DNA from: Neodontobutis hainanensis
Taxonomy: Eukaryota > Chordata > Actinopteri > Gobiiformes > Odontobutidae
NCBI GenBank assembly: GCA_024349245.1
Contig: JALDNG010000007.1
Coordinates: 923,001-987,000 of the forward strand
Reading direction: 5' to 3'
DNA: 64,000 nucleotides
The translations under genes and the position numbers were made by a program. The notes under the pieces were generated by a model, which was not told the origin of the DNA, searched no databases, and saw only the letters and a program-made list of their open reading frames with translations. Position 1 is the first letter of the stretch. Each line of letters opens with the position of its first letter. Positions 50,852-64,000 of this stretch are shown here, piece by piece.

Positions 50852-53800
50852 ATGCCGACAAGCGATGGCCAAAGCAGATACCCAGTTTTTGTGGCCCCGC
50901 CTCTCGCCAACCAGCCGAGGTCACCTGGTTATGTGCCTGGACGTGTGGCTCCAGTCCGTTCGCCACCACCGGCGAAAGCTCCACCGCCTCTACCGATAAA
51001 ACCTCATGGCCAAGCACCACAGAGACAAGCCCCATGTAATGGGTCTGAGGAGAGGCCTCCAAGGGAGCGGGCTCAAAGTCTTCAAAGAAGAAAAAACACG
51101 TTAATTTGTTTTGGAGCCTCCATGTGCACGTTCCTTCTGTCACTTATTCTCATATTTAGTCTCTCAACGCATAATGTCTTAGATGGTCAGTAATGCAACC
51201 ACTCTAAACTGCTTTAATGGCTGTTTATTCATTGATCACTGTATATGTTCAAGATAACAAACCCTAATGAGATAACCTTTGCGTATCTTTACAGAAAATT
51301 GTCCAGACCATAATCCATCTCTTAGCAGCTGGAATCCTGGTTATCAACCAAACAAGGCCGTTGTTGTCAGAAGGGGACATTTATTTAGATTGGAAGCTTC
51401 TGCAACATTTCTTTCACTAACGATCCAGTCAGGAGGTATGAATATGCCCAATCTCTGTTTCCACCAAGAGCAGCATGGATAGGTTTGGATTTATTTGCAG
51501 TGTCCATTGTTCCCAAATTAAGCATAGATTACTCAAAAATTGGAATTGACTACATTTACGTAATCTTGTGCTGCTCTTGTACTTAACATCTTTGTGTCAA
51601 GAAGTGAGAGCATCCCTCCACAACATTACACAGGAGCACAGTGTATTTGCTTTTTTTTTTTTTTTTTTTTTTTTATTAATTCCAGCTCACATTTCAAAAG
51701 TTTTCTACTGTTAAATATCTACTGTATATACTTTACATGCACAACTTGCAATAACATGCTACCAACTGTCTATTTCTTACACATTTCAGGTCGTGTCGTT
51801 TTTGCAGACAGTGCTGATGGTTCCAAAAACATAACCCTAAGAACCAGGTACATTCTTATTGAAGATGGTGGAGCCTTACACGTTGGTGCTCCCAAATGCC
51901 GCTACCGCTCTCGTGCATCTGTCGCTCTCATTGGTCGCTCTGACGACCAAGCCCTTCCAGATGTCCCGGGCTTTGGTCGCAAGTTCATTGGGGTCATGAG
52001 TGGTGGAACGCTCGAACTCCATGGCACAGAAAGGATTTCGTGGTCCCTGCTTACCCGCAGCATCCCAGCTTCAGGTCTGGCCACAGGAGGTTATGCTTTT
52101 CAACGAAACTTTAGCCGGGGTATCAACCTCCGCGTTGTGGACCAAGACACAGCGGCTCCCCTGATTTATGAGCGCTATGACACACACGATTCCCAAAATG
52201 ACAGTCGACGGCTCACCCAACTGCTTAAGACTCTGCCCGCAGGACGCATTGTGGCACTAGCTGTTGGAGATTCTGCTGTGAAAAGTCTTCTGGAGGAAAC
52301 CAAGAAGGCCATCATAGAGAGGCTTGGTAGCAGTTATGTTTCTGATCTCAAGTACAGGTAAATAGTACATTCTACAGTGCGTTATTCATTATATGTGTTT
52401 CCGTGTGTTTTTAAGCAATAGCATCTGGGCTTGATGCACTGTGTGAGAGTCCTTTGAGTGACAAGTGTGTGGTGGTTCTCCATGGTGTAGTAGTGTCTTT
52501 GAGTGTTTTGTTTATTCTTGTTCCTTTGGGAGTGGTTTGTGGCATCTTTGTTTATACCCTTTAAGTACCCTAAATTTCTACCCATCTTTTCACTTGCACG
52601 GACAAATTAATGAGAAATATTGCTCTAAAGCAGTTCTAGGTATTCCTCTTCCTGTTTTCACTGTGGTATTGCAGAATCTTTGCCAGGGCAGGAAGCACGC
52701 ACAGGATAATGGGGTTATGGACTGGGTGTTCTCAGGATTTGTGCAAAATGTGGAAATTCAGTTGATTTTTATGGCCACTGTAAAAGAATGAAATAAACAC
52801 ACTTGAGTAACTTGGGCACCTAAACTAAGAAAATTGAATATCCCTTCTGTTACTGTTGTTCAGCTGTATATGCCTGTTTCTTTGAATGGAAACTCGAGGT
52901 GCAGCTTTTCACTCCGTGTATTATTTCCAGCTTGGTTGAGTCCTTGGTTGGTTGAAAAGCCAAGTGCTAGACCAGATTCTTCAGTATCCCATTTCACTTC
53001 TGCAGGCTGGTGCCAAGGCAGTACAGAGGTCTTCAAATAAATCTGCACACATCCACCACATCTTTTAACAGGATGAAAAGATAAAGCCTTTCACCTCTCA
53101 ACAGTGGGCTGTGTTTATGTGGAGAGCAGTAATTTAGCTCAATCCACACACTCATCTGGTCATTTTATTTAAGTGGGGGTAAATCTAGGCTTTCTGTGGA
53201 TTTCTGTGGTAAACTAAATAGCATAGTACATCTTTATGAGACAGAAAGAAATTTAAAGGGTTGTTAAAGTCACACATTGTTAGAATAAGTAATTTTAGCC
53301 ATAAATATATGTGTTCAAGGTATATTGCATATCAGATAGTAATAGTAATGTAGTAACTGTAGCACAACTGTATTCATCTTGGTGCCTGCCCTGTTTCGGT
53401 CTCATTCTGTTGTGTCATCTACTCATCCTGGTGCCTGCCCTGTGCCTTGACTCTGTTTTTAATCATCAGCCCTCAGGAGAGCATTCACCCTCGGATAAAC
53501 TCAATGCCTGTCTTCCTGTTTTGAATTTACCAAATTCACTATTTCCGTTTGAACAAAAAAAGGCTGTACGCAGGGAGTATGTGACTTGTTATGGTCTAAG
53601 CAATGTTGTTTCCACAAAGCCATGTTGTGAAATGGTGTCAGTGAAGGTCATGATTGTTTAGGGTACATTGTGCTAATGGCATTTAAAGGTCATACACTGG
53701 TCTAGACCAGGGGTGGGCAATATTTTTTTCTCAAGGGTCATATTTGAACATGAGACTCTGGTGGAGGGCCGGCCCAACACAGTGAACTCACTTATGCTAA

Positions 53801-56800
53801 ATAAAAACGCATTTCTTTTGCTTATAGCTGGACTAGACTCTAGAATAATGATAAAAATGATCATTACATCTATATACAGTAGATTTCCATAAAGCGTTGT
53901 TTGTTTTTAAATCAAGGAAGCATGTCATTCTCAAAATGTTAACGTAATTAGACAGCGTCACACACCCATTTCCTGTTGCCACCATCATGCTTAAGATCCC
54001 CCAACTAAATTATTTACATGAAATTCTTCAAATGTTTTTCAGTTTCGAGACGGACAAAATATTTGGATGCATCAGGCATGCCTTTAATTCCTTGTGAACC
54101 ACATAAATCCATTTTATGTTTTATAACGTCTGACTGCGTTCATAACCGTTTTGGTTTATGTGGCTTTTATTAGATCAGACGTTCAAACTGGGTCATCCTG
54201 AGTCATACAGTTATAAAAAAAATCTGTAGAAGTTAAGTTAAGAAATATTTCTCTGGAAACTCTTTGTACTTGGTATGTACTTGCATACACTAAAAAAGGA
54301 AGAACTAGTGATTGTGAAGAAGAAAGAAGAACTAGTGATTGTGAAGAATAAAGAAGAACTAGTGATTGTGAAGAATAAAGAAGAACTAGTGATTGTGAAG
54401 AATAAAGAAGAACTAGTGGTTGTGGCAGTCTATTTATATCATCCACCAAAAATACTCTATGTTGTCTGTATTTTCTGATTCTTTTGTTCTGTATTTGCAG
54501 GCAGGCGTGGGCACTGGTGTCTGTAGTAGGTGGTGGTAACACATCATGTTCAGAGGATGTAAAGGAACATGAAAACCACGACACTGGTGGCAAGGCCTGG
54601 GCAAGACGCAACTTCACTACAGTCAGTGGAGTGGGCTTCTCTGTCACTGCCTACAGTGAATGGAAAAATGGTAGGCATTTCCAAAGACGCATTGATAAAT
54701 CAAATGATATTCTGTGTATTTTTCAGACAGATAAACCATAATGCTTTTATTTATTTACTTTTTTTTTCCAACAGGTTTTCCCATCTCAGGTTTCCAGATT
54801 GATGCCATTGACCAGGTTGTGTTGAATCTACAGGATGAAGTACAGACAAATTGGCAACCAGGAGATCAGGTTGTCGTGGCGAGTACTGACTACTCCATGC
54901 ATCAGGCTGAGGAGTTTACCCTGCTGCCCTGTCCCTACTGCAGCCGCTGGCAGGTCAGGATACAAGGTGAGTAAGGAGTCATTACAGTTGTGCAAGATAG
55001 CACATTTACTTAATGCTATCACATACATTTGACACAGTTTATAAACATGTTTGAATGGAAGTATAGGGTTTATAGTCTATAAACCTTTTGTAATAGGAGA
55101 AAATCATTTTAACTCCTTTGTTTAAATTTTCAGTAGTAAATAATTCCTTACCAGTGTTCATTATGCTTCCTGATCTCATCTAGTTGTTGTCACCAAATGA
55201 CAACTCCCTTCTGAAGAAAAGGGTGTATTAGTGTGCTCGTTTTTGTACAGAGGCACAGCCAAGCAGCTGTATTTCATTCTTTTGTTTCATGTGTATTTGG
55301 TTACGTCTATTTTATGTATCTGTTCTGATAATTGATTGGCAAGTTGCGTGTATATTTGTGTGCTTTGGTAACATCAAAAGTTTATTCTTACATCTGAGTG
55401 TGAAAGCAAACATTTTCCATCATTATAAGGGTAGGTTGTATTGGGTTGTGTTTTCATTCTCTGTCATGTGTAATGTTTGACTGACATTCATTTCAGGAAA
55501 ACCACAGTATAACCATGTTGGAGAGATTCTAGATGGCATTGACATGCGCGCTGAAGTGGCTCTGCTCACCAGGAATATTCTCATTTATGGAGAAATGGAA
55601 AACTCCTGCTATGGAAACAATCTATGCCAGTTCTTTAACTACGACACCTATGGAGGCCACATCAAGGTTCACTTTGTTTTGTGTTTTGGATTGTCCTAAT
55701 TTTTTTTCAAAATGTCTTTTTGTTTAAATGCATCTAATAGTTTGAAAACGTTTAGGTTTCCATGCCACTCATATAAAGCTTTTAAATTTGTAGACTTATT
55801 TTGACACCTCAAAAAAAGTGTAAATTCTACTTCTTCTGACTCTGATGCATGTTAAATGACCATTCTCAAATTAGGCAAGTGCAACAAAGGCTGAGAGACA
55901 ATAGAGAAAACTCATTGCTCTTCTGTTTGTGTTTGTGTAAGTGCAATGGGTGACTTATAGTTAGCTGGAGGGATTGGCTGGTTTCTCCTTAACAGGAACC
56001 ATATGTGGATAATGCCAAACTAACAAACGTAACTCCTAGAGAGCCTTGTACATTAGATTTGAGGCACATTAGTAATTCATGCATTAGTTTTGTCATCTTG
56101 AAGGATTTGCTTGTGTTCCACTTTAGTGCTTCTCTTTGTCTCAAGATATGACTTCAGATATGACTATCTTTGGAAATGAATACAACTTCTGAGCTGCTGA
56201 CTCACTGCACTGCCAAAATAAAGTTCATAATCCACAGAGGATTAAGGGAAATTACGTTCAACCTATGTATCTTTAAATGCACATATGAAATATGAAAGTT
56301 ACAGTCACAGCTGTCCAGTTGTTGTGACATTTGAGCTTATTGTTTTTGATACATTTCATAAATGTGTAATTTCTCTTCAACAGATCCTTGGGAATTTTTC
56401 TTCGGTGCATCTTTCACACGTGGAGCTGAAGAACATGGGCCAGCAGGGAGAGAGAGGCCGCTATCCGCTACACTTCCACAAGTGCGGAGATGTTGACCGG
56501 AAGGGAGGCTATTGGGAGCCCACCTTTGTAGATGGACTCTCAATACACCACTCTTTCTCTCGCTGCCTTACTGTTCATGCCACCAACGGTTTGTTGGTTA
56601 GTAGTGTGTTTTGAAGCTTGACCCATATCTGTCAATGTTGTCTCTGAGACCAGGTCAGATTTCACTAATCATTACCTTATCACACTGTTGTCTTCACTTA
56701 ATCGAGCCAAAGGAGCCAATGTACTTTTTGTGCCGGTCCCAAGCCCGGATAAATAAAGAATGTTGTGTCAGGAAGGGCATCTGACATAAAAGTTTTGCCA

Positions 56801-59800
56801 AATCCAATATGCAAATCACTAACAGGACTTCCATACCGGATCGATTGTGTAAGATAGGCTGTAAGATGGTACAGAGAGGGTCAGAAAGCGCTGCTTTGTG
56901 TCTTTTTAGATTTTAGAGAAAGTGTATTACAGGGTGCCAAGAGGAGTTGTTGTATTATATGAAGAGGTCTGGAGTGATGTTAGAGTGTGTATAAGAGCAG
57001 TTGGACAGTGGTAATGTGTGCGGAAGGTGTGACAGAGGTGTTCACGGTGAAGGTGGGACAACATCAAGGATCGGCTCTAAGCCTCTTCTTGTTTGTGGTG
57101 GAGATGGTCAGGCTGACGGATTGAGGTCAGACAGGAATATCCATGGACTATGATGTTTGTGGATGACATTTTGATCCGTATTGAGAGCAGGGAGCAGGTG
57201 AAGGAAAGTCTATAGAGGTGGAGGTTAGCTCTGGAGAGAAGAGGAATAAAAGGTTTGTTGAAGAAAGACAAAATACATGTGTGAATGAGAAGGATCCAAG
57301 TGGAACAGTGAGGTTGCAGGGAGAAGAGATAAAGAAGGTGCAGGATTTTAAGTACTTTGGGTCAACAGTCCAGAGCAATGGAGAGTGTGGAAAAGAGGTG
57401 AAGAAGCGTGTACAGCAGGATGGAATGGGTGGAGAAAAGTGTCAGGTGTGTTGTGTGATAAAAGAGTACCAGCGAGAATGTAAGGAAAGTTGTACAGGAC
57501 AGTAGTGAGACCAACAATGTTGTAGTGTTTGGAGACAGTTGCACTGAGCAGAAGAGAGGAGGAAGAGCTAAAGGTCACAGAGTTTATAATTCAATGTTGC
57601 GATCCCTAAAAGGAACAGCCGAAAGGAAAAGAAGGAGACTGTTATCTTTAATTATATACTTCCTTACTACATTAGCATTATTTTTCTAAGCAGGTTTAGA
57701 ATCATATATAAATGTTTATTAGGCTGCACAATAACACACTGTAATCATAAAAAAATGATATAGTGCGTTTAACATAACGGTGTTGTTTGCGTGACTTAAA
57801 CTCCCTGATGACATAAAACAGTCATAGTTCAAGTGCTGTCTTTGAAACCACCTTCCTTAATGCCCTATCTATGAGAATGGAATTTGTTAACTCCTAGATA
57901 ACATTATTTAATTGTTGTGTTTTTTCTTTTTCCTGTTTTTGTTAAATGTCCTTACTTGATTCTGTAAGCATTGTGTGAAAAGAGACATAACACATAGTCA
58001 TTTGAACATGTTTCTGTAGATTGTGGGTTTTCACTTTTTAATAATCATTTTTAGGAGTCAATAAAAATATACTGATGTTGATTTTTACCTTTCTGTTACC
58101 ATTCTTGATTTTGTATTTTTATATTTTTGCCCAGGTGAAAAACACAGTAGGCTATGACACTCTGGGTCACTGCTTCTTTCTCGAGGACGGTATTGAACAA
58201 CGTAACACTTTCTACCACAACCTTGGCATGCTGACTCGACCAGGGACTTTGCTGCCCACTGACCGCAATGAGACGTTCTGCACAAGCATTAGGGACAAAG
58301 TTTATAAGGGCTATACACCATCTCCTAGCACTGAATGCAAGTAAGTGATTAAAAAAAAAAAAGATGGCAATTTATAATATGGTATATTTTGTTCTATTGG
58401 AAGGCTTGTGTCACAAAAGAAACAAGCCTGTTTTAAAGCGAAGATGTATCTTGAACGCATTTGTATTGGTACAGCTTTACTTGGTGTTTTTGTTGGCTGA
58501 AGAGTTGATGAAACACTGAAGGATTTCATCCCTGCCCTGTACCTATTAGTCATTATTGTTTCTCACATGCCAAAAATGTGCTTTTTATAAATTTTTTGTT
58601 TGCATGTTTTCTTCCTGTGTGTCCTGGGGGATCTTTAACAGAGCGGTTTCAACATTCTGGATTGCCAACCCCAACAACAATCTCATCAGCAATGCAGCTG
58701 CTGGTTCACAGGTAATAAAACTGGACTTACAAAACCCAACCTCACTTTCATTAATACAAGGATGACCAACAATAACCCACTGATATGTGCTGTAAGCTGC
58801 ACAGAATGAATTTAGGAGCAAATTCTTGTTAATAACCAATTTATCCATCATTAAAATGGGATTTAGAGTCTGGCATCATTTTTATTGCACCACTGAATGG
58901 GGAGGGTAATGTTTTCTGCAGCATTTTGGTTGTGGGTATTTGTTAGGTATTAGGGTTGTCTACATGTAATAACCATAGAATTAGACTTTTATGAGCTGTT
59001 AAGCTCCTATAAATGTCTTAACGTAGGTAAATTCTCTCTGGGATTTCATTTTGTCTTTTGGTTTATTTTCTTTACTTCTCCACTGCCAGTGTGCTTCAAC
59101 TTAGAATAATGCATTTATACTAAGTTAAGATTAACAGTATAAACTACAGTCATAATTAGTTCTTGTATAATTTATCTCCTTTTATTATCACTGTTCCAGG
59201 ATGCTGGCATATGGTTTGTGTTCCATAGCTCTTCCACCGGCGACTCTCATGGGCTGGTACCAGAGACCAAAGCAGAGCTCACTCCCCTTGGTATTTTCTA
59301 CAACAACCGTGTACACTCCAACTTTAAGGTATCTCCTGCTGTAAAAGTGTTTACACTGAAAGTAACCATCTGCTGTCATGTAAAATTGACTTAAGTGTAA
59401 CTGGTGTTTTACGCGGCTTATCCTAAGCCTTTAACAGCTGCTTCTGTTTAATACTGAGACAACAAATGTAGTATTTTAGCTTATACACACAGCTGGGTTA
59501 CACAATACCTCTCTGTTGTGTAATGACAGACATTAGACAGGTACATTGTAAGTTCTTTGTCTAGCCAAACCAGCACTGAGGTTAAAGACTATAACATGCT
59601 TAAACCACTGGACCAACTCAGAGTACAGATTTCTATATAAACAACACACACCTTATTTTAGTCAGGTCAGTTGTTAAATCTCAGTTTACTGCAAAAATCT
59701 ATCACATGTTGCAAATACTGTAGCTGTTTTTAGGTTTATGAATTATTTACAGTTTTCCATCGACCTTTTCTCATTAACAGTGTTAATTTGGTAACTGTAT

Positions 59801-62800
59801 TGGCTTAATATTTAAATTTAGCCTGTTCATTATTACCTATATTTTACCACACTAAAATATACTGTCACTTGTCTTCTATAGTATATCCATAGTATTAATG
59901 ATATTGTGGTGTTTCTTCTCTCTAGGCTGGTCTCTTCATTGATAAAGGAGTAAAGACCACCAATGCTAGTTCTGCTGACCCCAGGGAATATCTGTGTCTA
60001 GATAACAACGCCAGGTGTGTAAGATGTACCTCGCATTCTCTTGACCATAACATAAGCTTTTTATAGAATGTATTACTTGTATATCTACTATTAGAGCTAA
60101 GCTAACAGTGAGTTACAAGAAGTGGTCTGCATGCTGCATCTGTATTATTTTGCCTTCAGGGTGATTAACCATTTCCACTGTTTTATGTTACAGTCTGCAA
60201 ATATTAGTTTTTTTCTGGTTTGCTAATGTATTTGTGTAAAGCCACTGCCAATAACTGTAAATAAATCAAGATATAGTTTAGCATCCAGAAATATATATCC
60301 ATTGAGCAGGAAGCCTAGTCTTTCCTATACCACTACATTTAACTGGAAGCTCCATTGGGTTTGTGTTTACAGAGAAAACAAGGCTTCATAGATAGAGTTT
60401 CCAGTCTTCAGCGCCTTACCCAAATATTGCTCTCAGCTAGACGGAAAAAATCTTGCGTGTCCACTGAGACTCTGTGTGAACGTGGGGTTAGTGGGAGGAG
60501 GACTGTTAGCATGCTAGTGTGAAAGGAAAGGAGACTTTTTATGGCTCTTAGGACCATGCATATTTAAAGAGTATTTTACACATTTTCTATTCAGATTTCG
60601 CCCCCATGAAAATGCCGATCCAAGCCGACCTCGCGTGGCAGCGGTAATCGACACACTGATCTCCTTCAAGAATAATGATTTGGGAGCATGGATACGAGGT
60701 GGTGACATAATCATTAAGAACTCTGGGTAAGACAACTCCCAGGATGCAATGTATTAGCTAGAAAACAATTAAAATATGGGCAATATTGATCAACAATAAC
60801 ATATACATTTCTTCCCCTCGTGTGCACAGTTTTGCAGACAATGGTGTGGGTCTATCCTTTGCCAGGTAAGAATTTGATTCAGTAGGCCACATTTTCATTC
60901 AAATCTGATTTTGTTTTGTTCCGCTATGTGTTCTTCTACTGTTTTGTTTTTTTAGTCTTTTATTGTGTTTGCTTAATGGCACTAGCATGGAAAAAACTAA
61001 AATGTGCAATGTATTTAAATCATTTTACAGCGATGGGAGTTACCCGAAAGATGAAGGCTCCAGCCAGGAGGTGAGACAGTCCCTGTTTGTAGGTGAAAGT
61101 CGAAACAGGGGGACGATCGGAGGACAGAATAAATACTGGGGCCAAGGCGGTGTTGATGGAAAGACAAGGACACTGCCCAGAAACAGGTGAGGGCAAGGGG
61201 AAAAAATGTATGTAATGTAAAAATAGGTTTATGTTAACACAAACACACATTTGTATTTAAGCAGGTTTATATATACGTGTACTTTGTTGTTGTAGTAGAA
61301 TTTTGATAATAGGTAGAGTGATATATTAAATACTATAGACTTTGGTTCAGTTTTGCTGCTTTCATGTGCAGGAAAAGTGCAGATAACTTGGAAAAAAAAT
61401 ATAGACATTATTAATAAAAATTTCTGACCACACTGACTTGTCCTTGTGTGTGAGTAATATGTTATGTACAGTATATGTATGTATTGTGTCAGTTAAGTTC
61501 TTAATTTGGGGAATTTGAAGTTTCATTATTATGAACGATTGCCTCTCTATTTCAGGACTTTTCCAATAAGGGGTTTCCAGATATATGATGGCCCTGTGCG
61601 GCTTACACAGAGTACATTCCGGGGCTTTGTGCCCACACTTGAGCGCTACACCAGTGCTGTGGGATTCAACCTGAAGAACACTTGGCAACTCACTCCTCGT
61701 AACAACCTGTCCCAGCTTGCATTTCACAACAGTGTAAGTACAGATGCATGTCCCAGTGTGACACGGAGTTCTAGTACTGTGCACCCTACTTACTTTTGTT
61801 TGAATGGGAGTGCCCTTATGTTGTAAAAAATGTCACTGTGCCATGTCTTGGTAAGACCTAAATAATACAATTCTGATTAATGAACAATTTGTTGTTTTTG
61901 TGTTCCTCTTTTCTCCTTGACCCTAAGAACATAGGTTCTGTCTTGTGTGAACAAGAAGACTGCTCAGAGTTACTGAGTAGGTCTGCTGCAGTACTGTTTT
62001 GACAGATAAGTGAGGGAGACCCCATGCAGAGACAGAGCTATTGTCTGTAAACCACTGGGGCCCTCTAGTGATTGTATTTATGATATACTCTCACTGACTT
62101 GGGTAATATAAATATTCAGCTATCACATATCCAAATAGACCTATAAACACAAACTTAAAAACTTGGTTGGACAAATACAATAAAATGATATAGCTATGGT
62201 AACTTGGTTTGAAGTAGGTCAAATTTTATTGCAAATGGTTTTATTATGGGTCTTGCAAAATAATTAGAGGTCTCTTGGAATTTTACTGTATTTTAACATA
62301 AGCTACAACATATTAATAATAATAAAAAAATAGAAAAAAGCATTACAGTGCATTGAATTATAAAGTTTAAAATCTTCCTCAGGTGAGTCTGCTGGCATTC
62401 TTTGGGCGTCCAGGGCAGTGGTTTGAAGACAATGACCTTGATGGTGACAAGAACTCCATCTTTCACGATACTGATGGTTCAGTAACAGGATACAAAGACA
62501 CATATGTGGCAAGAGCAGACAACTACCTAATTCAGCATCCTCACTGCATCAATAAACCTCAGTGGAACGGAGTGGTTTGCAGCGGTCGCTACTCCCAGGT
62601 ACGGCGGCTACTCCACACCTTTGTTCTGTTGTTTCAGTGAAAAGCTTTTTTTAACATGCATGCATGTTGCTTTTCAGGTGTACATACAAACTAAGGGAGC
62701 CTCCAGTCTTACCCTGTCCATCAACCGTGACGAATATCCAAATTCTCCTCTGGTACTGAGGGGGATCAACAGCCAGGGGGCACTGTCGCAGCAATATCAG

Positions 62801-64000
62801 CCTGTTTTGATGATGAGCAAGAGCTACACGCTACACTGGAGCGGACTTGCACCAAGAGAGGTTGTCCTCTCCCTTATCAACTTTGACAAGTGAGTTCATG
62901 AAGCCAGTGGTGTGTGATCGGCACAATGTCAGGGGGCTTTCTGTAAACAATGTGGGGAGAAAATATTTAATAATTTTTATGTGATAGTTTAGCCTAATTT
63001 ATTTTTTTAACAAAATTATAGAAAATAAATAATAATCCAGCACAACTACAAACCCGTTTATTAGTTGCAAATTTGAATTCGTTCTAAGTACTACTTATTC
63101 CTCTCTTTGTCCCTTAGAGATGACTGGGTTCTTGTGGGGCTCTGTTATCAGTTAGACACATCATTTCAAATCATGGCTGACATCAATGATAGACAAAACA
63201 ACATATTTGATAACCTAACAGACTATGGCACTGTGTCATCCTTCGAAGAGCTGCAAAAGAGGCCAACAGAAAGAAAGTACTACTTTGATCGGAACGTAGG
63301 GTGAGTATATACAATTTCAATAAAACAGGTTAAATCAGTTGTTTGGTCTGTGATAAGTACAGATCAAACAACATTTATCCTGGTTTCCTGACTATTTTAG
63401 GTTTTTTGTTTGTTTTCTCCACTATGTAGCTTGCTGTGGCTTTACCTTCGAGCACGGCACAGAAGACATGGCCTCAGCTACTGTTCGGTCAAAGGCTGTG
63501 AGAGAGTAAAAATCATAGCCTCCTCAAACTTCAAAAACAGCTGTAACTGTACAGCAAATGCTTACCCTAAGTATGCAAAGACACCTTCATTTACAGTGCC
63601 AATGCCAGCCCCAAATACACAGCCATGTGAAAACTGTGGTGCTAAACAGGTATCTGTTGCTCAGTACATGCACAAAGATCTCCCATAGATGCTGTTTTAA
63701 CATGTGTGCCTGTGTCTTGTCTTAGGTTGTATTTTCCAGTGAGCCATGGACAGACTACCTCCAGATCCAAGTCAAGTCTCTGAGCAGCAAAGAGCAGCAG
63801 ATGGGAGACAACAGCTCCTTTATCAATGTGAGCAGACCTAGTCACATATAATAAAAATAATCAACATTTGCTATGCCTGGATTTTTGGATTTAATCCATG
63901 TCAACATTTATTCACATTACTTGCCAGGTGAATGAGGTGACCATGCCCTTCTCTCAGCCGGGCTATTTTTTGGTCTCTGTGGATGCCTGCTCTGGAAAAG
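50852..64000 (+). CDS. cemip2: CEMIP2/TMEM2 cell-surface hyaluronidase (3' part beyond window)
   Basis: Type II membrane protein tied to breakdown of hyaluronan at the cell surface; the zebrafish gene is needed in heart-valve and muscle development. Coding exons: 50852-51185, 51295-51435, 51790-52357, 54501-54670, 54775-54966, 55497-55666, 56384-56596, 58135-58340, 58642-58711, 59200-59328, 59926-60014, 60595-60726, 60830-60865, 61031-61186, 61556-61733, 62383-62598, 62678-62889, 63118-63300, 63430-63649, 63726-63827, 63928 onward. They give about 1263 aa without a stop (human 1383). Residues 1-80 are Pro-rich and cytosolic; 83-105 are the membrane helix. A G8 domain (about 120-250) and a GG domain (about 262-345, VVDQDTA...AVGDSAVKSLL) follow. 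Beta-helix repeats run from about 525, with RYPLHFHKCGDV. Exon 13 is only 36 nt. Confidence 0.96.
53708..53785. repeat. hAT-type MITE-like end
   Basis: 'ccaggggtgggcaatatttt' followed by 'ggagggccggcc' matches the usual terminal words of hAT-derived fish elements. Only one end is clear; it lies in cemip2 intron 3. Confidence 0.5.
54301..54428. repeat. 27-bp tandem repeat (minisatellite)
   Basis: Units begin at 54301, 54328, 54355, 54382 and 54409, each starting AGAACTAGTG; about 4.7 copies, nearly identical. It lies in cemip2 intron 3, roughly 70 bp before exon 4. The period is a multiple of three, so it leaves repeat-coded open frames on both strands. Confidence 0.95.
56755..57640 (+). mobile_element. 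Truncated RTE-like non-LTR retrotransposon
   Basis: In cemip2 intron 7. GSALSPLLFVVEMV-like coding near 57070 and VQDFKYFGSTVQSNGECGKE at about 57340-57400 are from the reverse transcriptase of a common fish LINE. The frame is broken many times. The tail 'gatccctaaaaggaacagcc' and the inner phrase 'gaagggcatctgacataaaa' match the small relic at 10.44-10.56 kb. Confidence 0.7.

Noticed and set aside
54183..54647. 154-codon - strand frame with repeated LVLLYSSQS units
   Set aside because: It is the translation of the 27-bp tandem repeat and runs antisense over cemip2 exon 4.
57077..57578. Several short - strand open frames
   Set aside because: Antisense of the RTE-like reverse transcriptase remnant.

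Overview
The window is a piece of a teleost fish nuclear genome. It has spliced vertebrate genes with canonical GT/AG introns, many TA and GT microsatellites, Tc1-like and RTE-like transposon debris, and a fish-type nkx2.7 gene beside nkx3.1. The exact species cannot be read from the sequence. There are no tRNA, rRNA, CRISPR or bacterial features.

Left part (1-26 kb): two NK homeobox genes on the + strand, nkx2.7 (NKX2-6-like) and nkx3.1, lie about 3.6 kb apart. On the - strand follow slc25a37 (mitoferrin-1, complete, 4 coding exons, 337 aa) and entpd4 (Golgi/lysosomal apyrase, complete, 12 coding exons, 619 aa). This set, NKX2-6/NKX3-1/SLC25A37/ENTPD4, matches human 8p21.2. Upstream of entpd4, also on the - strand, is a leucine-rich-repeat gene that I cannot name (4 coding exons, 655 aa). 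It carries a good elongin BC-box near its N terminus.

Right part (27-64 kb): gda (guanine deaminase, - strand, 14 coding exons, 449 aa), a C9orf85 homologue (- strand, 4 exons, 181 aa), abhd17b (+ strand, 3 coding exons, 288 aa, head-to-head with the C9orf85 homologue), and cemip2/tmem2 (+ strand, 21 coding exons seen, running off the right edge). This set matches human 9q21.13 (GDA/C9orf85/ABHD17B/CEMIP2). The window therefore spans a junction between two blocks that are on different human chromosomes.

I rebuilt all nine genes exon by exon by reading splice sites. Each gives one uninterrupted reading frame, and lengths agree with the vertebrate proteins. The genes serve unrelated jobs: heart and pharyngeal patterning, mitochondrial iron import, nucleotide hydrolysis, purine breakdown, depalmitoylation and hyaluronan turnover. 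No new multi-gene system is evident.

The items most worth a second look are the unnamed BC-box LRR gene, an E-box/AP-1(NF-E2)/GATA cluster between nkx3.1 and slc25a37, an upstream ORF overlapping the entpd4 start, and a perfect 20-bp-arm hairpin in a short C9orf85 intron.
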